Origin: Myxococcales bacterium
GTDB taxonomy: Bacteria; Myxococcota; Bradymonadia; UBA7976; UBA1532
Length of the DNA stretch: 51,267 nucleotides
Reading direction: 5' to 3'
Assembly (NCBI GenBank): GCA_020633515.1
Contig: JACKDM010000034.1
Location: forward strand, 1 to 51,267
A model generated the notes under the pieces. It ran no database searches. It was not told the origin of the DNA and saw only the letters and a program-made list of their open reading frames with translations. Within the stretch, counting starts at the first letter, position 1. Every line of letters starts with the position of its first letter. The position numbers were made by a program, and so were the translations under genes. Shown here piece after piece: positions 44,652 to 51,267 of this stretch.

Positions 44652-45611
44652 ATGATCGAGCAGCGCACCTACTATGTCGACAACGGCGACGGCTGGCGGC
44701 TGGCGCTGCACCGGCGCTTCGTGCCGGGGCGCGTCGACCCGACGCGGCGGCCGGTGGTGATGGTGCCGGGGTTCGCGATGAACGCGCACATCCTCGGCTA
44801 CCACCCGCGCGGGCCGGGGATCGCGGAGTACATCGCCGAGGCGGGCCACGAGGTGTGGTGCGTCGAGCTGCGCGGGCAGGGCCACAGCGTGCGCGGGCCG
44901 ACCGGCGACCGACGCTATCGCCTCGCCGATCTCGGGCTCGTCGACCTCGCCGCCGCGATCGAGGGCGTGCGGCGGCACAGCGGGGTGCGGGCCGACCGAG
45001 TCGATGTCATCGGGTGCAGCCTCGGCGCGACCTTCATGTTCATGCAGGCGGCGTGGTGGCCGACCCATCGCATCGCGCGGATGGTCAACCTCGGCGGCCC
45101 GCTGCGGTGGACGGCGGTGCACCCGGCGCTGCGGGCGCTCGCGCAGGTGCCGGCCGCGTGGGGCGCGGTCCCGGTGCGCGGCACCCGCCGCATGGCCAAG
45201 GCGGTGCTGCCCGTCGCCGCCCGCTGGCCGGCGCTCTTGCGGGTCTACCTCAACCCCGAGATCTGCGACCTCAGCCGCCCCGAGCAGCTCGTCGCGACCG
45301 TCGACGACCCCTCACCTGCGGTCAATGCCGAGCTCGCGCGCTGGATCCGCCGCGGCGACCTCGTCATCGAGCGGCGCAACCTCACCGACGACGTCGCCCG
45401 CCTCGACCTGCCGCTGCTCACCATCGTCGCGACCGGCGACGGCATCGTGCCCGAGGCCACCGCCGCCTCGGCCCACGACGCCATGCGCGCCGCGCCGCGC
45501 CGGCTGATCCACGCCGGCAGCGAGCAGCGCCCGATGGCGCACGCCGACCTCTTCATCAGCTCGATGGCCGAGGACGCCGTCTTCCGCCCGATCGTCGACT
45601 GGCTGCGGTAG
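44652..45611 (+). CDS. Alpha/beta hydrolase
   Basis: A 319-residue cytoplasmic hydrolase. The ATG at 44652 has AGGGGG upstream; a GTG one codon earlier is possible. The nucleophile elbow is GCSLGA, the oxyanion strand VVMVPGFAMN, the acid Asp in ATGDGIVP and the final His in MAHADLF, giving a complete Ser-Asp-His triad. The general layout (ELRGQGHS, then LGGPLRW) resembles esterases/lipases and PHA synthase-like hydrolases. The substrate is unknown. It lies just downstream of the MscS gene. Confidence 0.87.
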   Translation: MIEQRTYYVDNGDGWRLALHRRFVPGRVDPTRRPVVMVPGFAMNAHILGYHPRGPGIAEYIAEAGHEVWCVELRGQGHSVRGPTGDRRYRLADLGLVDLAAAIEGVRRHSGVRADRVDVIGCSLGATFMFMQAAWWPTHRIARMVNLGGPLRWTAVHPALRALAQVPAAWGAVPVRGTRRMAKAVLPVAARWPALLRVYLNPEICDLSRPEQLVATVDDPSPAVNAELARWIRRGDLVIERRNLTDDVARLDLPLLTIVATGDGIVPEATAASAHDAMRAAPRRLIHAGSEQRPMAHADLFISSMAEDAVFRPIVDWLR

Positions 45612-45728
45612 ATCCCCTCAATCGGCCGAAGGCATTGCACCGGCTGTGTGCAGAAGCGGTAACATCCGGCCAGCGAGTCGTCTCGTCGCGCCGAGACCGA
45701 CCCGATATGTAAACCGGAGGCAAAACGA

Positions 45729-48596
45729 ATGCTCCCCTACCCCGCTCATCGCCGCCGCGGGCGCACGGTGCTCGCGGCGCTGCTCACGCTGCTGAGTCTC
45801 TCCATTCTGACGGGCTGCGACGACGAGACCGAGGATCCCATCGACGCCGACGCCGGCGTCGGCTGGGCGGTCGTCACCGAGAGCCCCGAGGCCGCGCTGC
45901 TCGCGGTCCATGGCACCTCACCCGACGACGTCTGGATGGTCGGCGCCGACGACGGCGAAGGCCCGGTCGCGCTGCACTGGGATGGCACCGACTGGCAGCG
46001 TCATGCCACCGGCGTCCGCGGCGACCTGTGGTGGGTGCATGCCTTCCCCGACGGCCCGGTCTTCATGAGCGGCTCCGACGCCCACATCGTGCGCTACGAA
46101 GACGGCGCCTTCGAGCGGCTCGTCACCCCCGGGCTCGGCAAGGACACCATCTTCGGGCTGTGGGGCGCCGCCCCCGACGACGTCTACGCCGTCGGCTCCT
46201 CGGCCGGGCGCAACGGCTTCATCTGGCACTACGACGGCGCCACCTGGCGCGCGCTCCCGCTGCCGGCCGACCTCCCGCAGAACGACAAGCGCGACGTGCC
46301 TGCCTTCTTCAAGGTCTGGGGCCAGGACAAAGACAACGTCTGGATCGTCGGCGGCGGCGGCGTGATGCTGCACGGCAACGCCCGCGATGGCTTCCGCTCG
46401 GTCGCCTCGGGCGAGAACGGGCTGCTCTTCACGGTGCACGGCGACGCCGATCGGGTCGTCGTCGTCGGCGGCGGCAGCAACGGCGTGCTGCTCGAAGCCG
46501 GCGGCGACGCCGTCGAGAACCTCACCCCCGAAGGCGCCCCGCTCCTGCAAGGCGTCTGCGTCGGCCACGACGGCACCACCTGGGCGGTCGGCGCCCGCGG
46601 CGTCGTCTTCCGCGCCGAGGGCGAGCAGTTCACCCGCGTCGAGACCAACCTCGGCCTCGAGATCCAGTCGCTGCACGCGGTCTGGGTCGACCCCACGGGC
46701 GGCGTGTGGGCGGTCGGCGGCAACGTGCTCTCCGGCCCGCTCAACGGCGGCGTCGGCGTCTACAGCAGCCCCGGCGGCGATCCCTTCACCGTCCCGCGCC
46801 ACAACCCGCCCGTCGACGGCTGCCCGTTCGACGCGCAGGCCGAGATGCGCGCCGAGGCCGCCGGCTTCTCGATCGCGCGCCGCTGGAACGAGCAGCTCCT
46901 CAACGCCATCCGCCGCGACCTGCCCCGGCCCACGGTGCACGCCCGCAACCTCTTCCACACCTCGGTCGCCATGTGGGACGCCTGGGCCGCCTTCGACGAC
47001 GTCGCCGATGGCTACCTCGTGCGCGAGAAGCTCACGGCCGACGACGTCGAGGCCGCCCGCCGCGAAGCCATCTCCTACGCGGCCTACCGCGTGCTCAGCC
47101 ACCGCTACGCGCCCGCCATCGGTGGCAACATCTCGCAGGCGTGCTTCGACGGCTTCATGGATCGCCTCGGCTTCGATCCCGCCGACACCAACGAGCTCGG
47201 CGACACCGCCCGCGCGCTCGGCAACCGCATCGGCGCCCGCGTCATCGCCGAGTTCGCCGACGACGGCGCCCGCGAGGACGTCAACTACAACCCGCCCGAC
47301 GCCTACACCCCCATCAACCCGGTGATGGTCGTCGACCTCCCCGGCACCGACGTCGTCGAGCCGGCCCGCTGGCAGCAGCTCATCATCGCCGAGGCCGTCT
47401 CGCAGAATGGCATCCCCGAAGGCAGCGGCGTGCGCGCCTACGTCGGCCCCCACTGGCGCGACGTCACCCCGTTCGCGCTCGTGCGCCCCGCGCCCGGCGA
47501 GCCCTACATCGACATCGGCGAGCCCCCGCTCGAGCTCGATCAGAGCGTGGTCGACGCCGCGGTGGACGTGCTGCGCAAGACCGCGCAGCTCGACTTCGAA
47601 GACGGCGTCACGATGGACATCTCGCCCGCCTCGTATGGCAACAACCCGCTCGGCACCAACGATGGCACCGGCCATGAGGTCAACCCGGTCACCGGCGAGC
47701 CCTACGCGCCGCAGATCGTGCTCCGCGGCGACTTCACCCGCATCCTCGCCGAGTTCTGGGCCGACGGCCCCGCGTCGGAGACCCCGCCCGGCCACTGGAA
47801 CACGCTCGCCAACGACCTCTCGTACAGCGATGGCTTCGAGCGCCGCCTCTTCGGCGAGGGCGAGAGCCTCGACCCGCTCGCGTGGGACGTGCACCTCTAC
47901 CTCGCGCTCAACGGCGCGGTGCACGACGCGGCCATCGTCGCCTGGGAGCTCAAGCGGGTGTACATGTCGGCGCGCCCGATCACGCTCATCCGCTACATGG
48001 GCGGCCTCGGCCAGCGCAGCGAGCCCGACGGGCCGTCGTATCACCCCGACGGGCTCCCGCTCGTGCCCGGTCTCATCGAGGTCATCACCGAAGAGAGCGC
48101 CGCCCCCGGCGGCCGCCACGCCCACCTCGCGCGCTACGTCGGCGAGGTCACGATCTACTCCTGGCGCGGCGAGCCCGGCGACCGCGACCTGGAGATCGGC
48201 GGCTTCGACTGGATCCGCGCCGTCGACTGGATGCCCTACCAGCGCCGCAACTTCGTCACCCCGCCCTTCCCCGGCTACGTCTCGGGGCACAGCACCTTCA
48301 GCCGCTCGGCCGCCGAGACCCTCACCGAGATCACCGGCAGCCCCTACTTCCCCGGCGGGCTCGGCACCTACACCTTCGAGCCCGGCTACCTCTTCTTCGA
48401 GGCGGGCCCGACCGAGCGGGTGCAGTTCCAGTGGGCGACCTACTACGACGCCGCCGATCAGGCCGGGCAGTCGCGGCTGTGGGGCGGCATCCACATCTGG
48501 CACGACGACCGCGACGGCCGCATCGCCGGCGACCGCGTGGGCCGCGGCGCCGCCGCCAAGGCGCGCGGCTACTACGAGGGCACCGCCGTCGAGTGA
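45729..48596 (+). CDS. Vanadium-dependent haloperoxidase-like lipoprotein with N-terminal beta-propeller
   Basis: A 955-residue lipoprotein (GGAGG before the ATG; lipobox LTGC). Residues of about 45-350 are propeller-like repeats (SPDDVWMVGA, APDDVYAVGS, DKDNVWIVGG, DPTGGVWAVGG). The C-terminal part from about 370 is a vanadium haloperoxidase/PAP2-type helical fold. It shows K742 and R749, S852-G853-H854 in FPGYVSGHSTF, and R916 and H922 in SRLWGGIH. The spacings K-x6-R and R-x5-H match the vanadate site of fungal chloroperoxidase. It could oxidise halides with peroxide at the cell surface, or be a phosphatase-like relative. The gene stands alone between the hydrolase and transporter genes. 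Confidence 0.87.
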   Translation: MLPYPAHRRRGRTVLAALLTLLSLSILTGCDDETEDPIDADAGVGWAVVTESPEAALLAVHGTSPDDVWMVGADDGEGPVALHWDGTDWQRHATGVRGDLWWVHAFPDGPVFMSGSDAHIVRYEDGAFERLVTPGLGKDTIFGLWGAAPDDVYAVGSSAGRNGFIWHYDGATWRALPLPADLPQNDKRDVPAFFKVWGQDKDNVWIVGGGGVMLHGNARDGFRSVASGENGLLFTVHGDADRVVVVGGGSNGVLLEAGGDAVENLTPEGAPLLQGVCVGHDGTTWAVGARGVVFRAEGEQFTRVETNLGLEIQSLHAVWVDPTGGVWAVGGNVLSGPLNGGVGVYSSPGGDPFTVPRHNPPVDGCPFDAQAEMRAEAAGFSIARRWNEQLLNAIRRDLPRPTVHARNLFHTSVAMWDAWAAFDDVADGYLVREKLTADDVEAARREAISYAAYRVLSHRYAPAIGGNISQACFDGFMDRLGFDPADTNELGDTARALGNRIGARVIAEFADDGAREDVNYNPPDAYTPINPVMVVDLPGTDVVEPARWQQLIIAEAVSQNGIPEGSGVRAYVGPHWRDVTPFALVRPAPGEPYIDIGEPPLELDQSVVDAAVDVLRKTAQLDFEDGVTMDISPASYGNNPLGTNDGTGHEVNPVTGEPYAPQIVLRGDFTRILAEFWADGPASETPPGHWNTLANDLSYSDGFERRLFGEGESLDPLAWDVHLYLALNGAVHDAAIVAWELKRVYMSARPITLIRYMGGLGQRSEPDGPSYHPDGLPLVPGLIEVITEESAAPGGRHAHLARYVGEVTIYSWRGEPGDRDLEIGGFDWIRAVDWMPYQRRNFVTPPFPGYVSGHSTFSRSAAETLTEITGSPYFPGGLGTYTFEPGYLFFEAGPTERVQFQWATYYDAADQAGQSRLWGGIHIWHDDRDGRIAGDRVGRGAAAKARGYYEGTAVE

Positions 48597-48774
48597 GCCC
48601 GCGCAGGGCGCGCGCGCCGCGCGATCGGGTCCGCGGTCCCACCCGTCATCGCCTCACCCCCTGACATCGAACCCTCGGTGACATCCCGATGACACCGCCC
48701 GCGCCGCGGCGAAGCCACCTTGCCAGCGGCCGCCCGATCGGGCACGGTCGCCCGGTCGCGCACGAGGAGCACCC

Positions 48775-50136
48775 ATGTCGGCCCCCGACCGCCCCCCGCC
48801 CGCCCTGACGCGCTGGCTCGAACGCGCCTCGCCGCTGGCATTCTCCAGCTATGCCATCGCGGCCGCGTTCACCACCTACTTCTGCATGTATGCGTTCCGC
48901 AAGCCATTCGGCGCGGGCAGCTTCGAGGGCGCGCTGCTGCTGCCGTGGGGCGTGCCGCTGACCTACAAGACCCTCTTCATCATCTCTCAGGTCCTCGGCT
49001 ACTGCCTCTCCAAGTTCACCGGCATCAAGGTCATCAGCGAGATGAGCCCCGCGCGCCGCGCGGTCGCCATCCTCGTCGTCATCGCGCTCGCCGAGGCCGC
49101 GCTGCTGCTGTTCGCGATCATCCCCGCGCCCTACAACGCGATCGCGATGTTCCTCAACGGCCTCCCGCTCGGCATGGTATGGGGCCTCGTCTTCGGCTTC
49201 CTCGAAGGCCGCCGCGTCTCCGAGGCGCTCGGCGCCGGCCTCTCGGCGAGCTACATCGTCGCGAGCGGCTGGGTGAAGGCATTCGGCAAGTGGCTGCTCG
49301 CGCTCGGGGTCGACGAATACTGGATGCCGGTCGTCACCGGGCTCGCCTTCGCGCCGCTGCTCGTCCTCGCCGTGTGGCTGCTCTCGCGCCTCCCGCCGCC
49401 CTCGGCCGAAGACGAGCGGGTCCGCGTCAAGCGCGAGCCGATGGACGCCCGCGCCCGCCGCGGCTTCGTGCGCAGCTTCTTCCCCGGCCTCTTCTTCCTC
49501 ACGCTGCTCTACTTCTTCCTCACCGCCTACCGCGACTTCCGCGACAACTTCGCGGTCGAGCTGTGGAGCGCGCTCGGCCACGACGGCGCGACCATCCTCG
49601 GCACGGCCGAGACCTGGATCGCGTTCGGGGTCATGATCGCGCTCGGCGCCCTCTTCATGATCAAGGACAACCGCCTCGGGCTCTTGGCGGTGCACCTCGT
49701 CATGCTCGCCGGCACGGCGCTGATCGGCTTGAGCACGCTCTTGTGGCAGGCCGATCTGCTGCCCGCGCTCGTCGGCGGATCGGCGAGCGCGACGTGGATG
49801 ATCCTCGTCGGCCTCGGGCTCTACCTCGGCTATGTGCCTTATGGCTGCGTGCTCTTCGATCGCATGATCGCCGCGCTCGGGGTCGTCGCGACCGCCGGGT
49901 TCATGATCTATGTCACCGATGCCTTCGGCTACCTCGGCAGCGTCGCGGTGATGCTGTACCGCGACCTCGGCGCGCCCGACCTCTCGTGGCTCGAGTTCTT
50001 CGTCGGCTTCAGCTACCTGACCTCGGTGCTCTGCTCGATCTGCTTCGTGCTCTCGATGCTCTACTTCGCGCGCCGCAGCCGCCCGGCGCCGGTCGAGCCC
50101 GACGCGCAGGTCAAGCTCGTCTCCAAGGCCGCGTGA
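48775..50136 (+). CDS. MFS-like transporter, DUF5690 type
   Basis: A 453-residue polytopic membrane protein. A GAGGAG precedes the ATG at 48775. It begins with the YFCMYAFRKPF segment that I associate with DUF5690 proteins and then shows about twelve hydrophobic helices split by a charged loop near residues 205-230 (SAEDERVRVKREPMDAR). It is distantly related to the major facilitator superfamily. The substrate is unknown and the neighbours give no hint. Confidence 0.85.
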   Translation: MSAPDRPPPALTRWLERASPLAFSSYAIAAAFTTYFCMYAFRKPFGAGSFEGALLLPWGVPLTYKTLFIISQVLGYCLSKFTGIKVISEMSPARRAVAILVVIALAEAALLLFAIIPAPYNAIAMFLNGLPLGMVWGLVFGFLEGRRVSEALGAGLSASYIVASGWVKAFGKWLLALGVDEYWMPVVTGLAFAPLLVLAVWLLSRLPPPSAEDERVRVKREPMDARARRGFVRSFFPGLFFLTLLYFFLTAYRDFRDNFAVELWSALGHDGATILGTAETWIAFGVMIALGALFMIKDNRLGLLAVHLVMLAGTALIGLSTLLWQADLLPALVGGSASATWMILVGLGLYLGYVPYGCVLFDRMIAALGVVATAGFMIYVTDAFGYLGSVAVMLYRDLGAPDLSWLEFFVGFSYLTSVLCSICFVLSMLYFARRSRPAPVEPDAQVKLVSKAA

Positions 50137-50218
50137 CCGGCGCCGCCGCGCCGGCTCCCCCGTTGCCCTCGGCCCGGCTTCGCGGATAGCCTGCGGCTGC
50201 TCGCTGCCGGAGGACCCG

Positions 50219-51007
50219 TTGGCCGCCCGCCCCCTCGCGCTCGCCCTCACGCTCACCTGCGCCGCGCCCGCGCTCGCCGCCGCGACCGGCGAAGAGGCGG
50301 CCGAGTCGGCCTACTTCGAAGGGCTCGACCACTTCCGCGCCCGCGAGCTCGAGGCGGCGCTCGACGCCTTCGAACGCGTGCTCGGCCTCGGCCCCACCCC
50401 CCGCCAGCGCGCGCGGGCGCTGCAAGGCTTCGCGCGCTCGGCGTTGCAGCTCGCCGAGACCCGCGTCGGCTTCGCCTGCGCCCGCCTCGCCGGCATGGGC
50501 CGCGCCTTCGAAGAGCTCGACCCCGGCGATCCGGCGACCGCGCCCGCCCAGGCCGACGCCGCGACCCTGCGCGCGCGCTGCGACGCGCTCCGCGCCGCCG
50601 AGGCCCCCAAGCCCGCGCCGCCACCGCCCCGCGCCCCCCGCGTCACCCCGCCGACGCACCCCGACTACGCCGGCGCCTGGATCCTCACCGCCTCCGCCGG
50701 GCTCGCGATCGCGACCGGGCTGACCCTCGAGTACCTCGCGCTCGACGCGCTCGAGGCGCGCGGCGCCGCCGTCGATCGCTACCGGGACGCGACGAGCGAG
50801 GGCGAGCGGATCGAGGCCGCGCGCGCGGTCGGCCGCCACGACGGCACCGCGCGCACCCGCGTCGAGTTCGGCTACGCGCTCCTCGGCCTCGGCGGGCTCC
50901 TCGGCGCGGCCGCCGTCTGGGCCTGGGTCGACCCGCCCGAGGTCTTCGAAGCGCCGTTCGCGATCGCGCCGACCGGCACCGGGCTGACGGTGAGGGCGAC
51001 ATGGTGA
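50219..51007 (+). CDS. Exported TPR-like protein with C-terminal membrane helices
   Basis: A 262-residue protein. The only well-placed start is TTG at 50219, with GGAGG five bases upstream, giving a signal peptide (LALALTLTCAAPALAAA). Residues of about 25-120 look like TPR helices (AYFEGLDHFRARELEAALDAF). A Pro-rich hinge follows, then two membrane segments (GAWILTASAGLAIATGLTL and YALLGLGGLLGAAAVWAW). The layout matches the frameshifted protein at 23415-24142, suggesting a small family. Its stop overlaps the next lipoprotein start in ATGGTGA. Confidence 0.8.
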   Translation: MAARPLALALTLTCAAPALAAATGEEAAESAYFEGLDHFRARELEAALDAFERVLGLGPTPRQRARALQGFARSALQLAETRVGFACARLAGMGRAFEELDPGDPATAPAQADAATLRARCDALRAAEAPKPAPPPPRAPRVTPPTHPDYAGAWILTASAGLAIATGLTLEYLALDALEARGAAVDRYRDATSEGERIEAARAVGRHDGTARTRVEFGYALLGLGGLLGAAAVWAWVDPPEVFEAPFAIAPTGTGLTVRATW

Positions 51008-51267
51008 GCCGACTGCTGGTCCTCGCGGCGCTCGTCGGCGGCTGCGTCGCCATCCCCGAGGTCGACCTGCCGATCCCCGACGCCGCGCTCGACGGCGCGC
51101 GCGACGCCGCGCCCGACCGCGCGATCCCCGACGCGGCGTTCACGCTGCGCGACGCCGAGCCCGACGGTCCCCCGCCCGAGTGCCGCGCCCCCGCCGACTG
51201 CCCCGCCCCCGGCGTCGCCGAGCCCCGCTGCGACGACGGCGCCTGCGCGATCGGCGCCTGCATCGCC
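51001..51267 (+). CDS. Putative lipoprotein (3' end beyond window)
   Basis: The first 89 codons of a lipoprotein gene. The ATG at 51001 overlaps the preceding stop by seven bases; a GTG at 51004 is the alternative start. The product has a signal with lipobox VGGC, an Asp/Ala/Pro linker (DAALDGARDAAPDRAIPDAA) and the beginning of a Cys-rich domain (ECRAPADCPAPG, RCDDGACAIGAC) resembling that of the lipoprotein at the left edge. The function cannot be judged. Confidence 0.75.
   Translation, partial: MVSRLLVLAALVGGCVAIPEVDLPIPDAALDGARDAAPDRAIPDAAFTLRDAEPDGPPPECRAPADCPAPGVAEPRCDDGACAIGACIA

Noticed and set aside
45918..48503. 861-codon minus-strand frame
   Set aside because: It is antisense to the haloperoxidase-like lipoprotein, whose vanadate-site residues are all in place.

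Overview
The window is a very GC-rich (roughly three quarters G+C), densely coded piece of a bacterial chromosome. It looks like a myxobacterium or close relative (Myxococcota; Sandaracinaceae/Polyangiales-like is my inference). The reasons are the many secreted lipoproteins with Asp/Ala-rich linkers after the lipobox, MopE-type 'CDGxDDDCDGxxDE' repeats, Ser/Thr kinases, FHA-sigma54 activators, FGE-sulfatase fusions and TIR/caspase proteins. I saw no rRNA, tRNA or CRISPR array.

Layout. 1-5 kb: two Cys-rich lipoproteins (the first cut by the window start), a hypothetical protein, a decayed IS1380-type transposase and a secreted Cys-rich protein. 5.2-9.8 kb: a full-length Lhr-type helicase carrying a run of 15-bp tandem repeats. 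10.1-13.3 kb: a lipoprotein whose C-terminus looks like a PD-(D/E)XK nuclease toxin, followed at once by two tandem paralogous small genes that look like immunity genes; the second copy drags along a remnant of the toxin 3' end. 13.4-17.3 kb: a GST, then a minus-strand purine-catabolism operon (HpcH/HpaI-like protein, uraH, and an allantoicase-OHCU decarboxylase fusion). 17.5-19.2 kb: a TIR-FGE fusion. 19.3 kb: puuD urate hydroxylase. 20.5-23.4 kb: a MopE-repeat lipoprotein. 23.4-25.9 kb: a Ser/Thr kinase and a coupled periplasmic protein, both disturbed by clustered indels. 26.0 kb: puuE allantoinase. 27.0 kb: a peptidoglycan-binding/CHAP-like protein. 28.5 kb: a Gly-repeat lipoprotein. 29.9-35.4 kb: an FHA-sigma54 activator divergent from a frameshifted kinase-FGE gene, which converges on a caspase-like protease. 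35.5-38.2 kb: a GH31 lipoprotein. 38.4-42.8 kb: an FGE lipoprotein and a di-heme lipoprotein. 42.9-51.3 kb: MscS channel, alpha/beta hydrolase, vanadium haloperoxidase-like lipoprotein, DUF5690 transporter, TPR-type protein and a final cut lipoprotein.

Working together. PuuD, UraH, UraD, PuuE and Alc cover urate to ureidoglycolate plus urea, although the genes are split over 12 kb by signalling and surface genes. The TIR-FGE, kinase-FGE and caspase genes resemble the conflict/cell-death repertoire of multicellular bacteria.

Best candidates for something new. (1) The lipoprotein toxin with duplicated immunity genes, comparable in layout to the SitA/SitI kin-discrimination toxins of Myxococcus. 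(2) A strikingly over-represented odd palindrome, GATGSCATC, scattered through genes on both strands.
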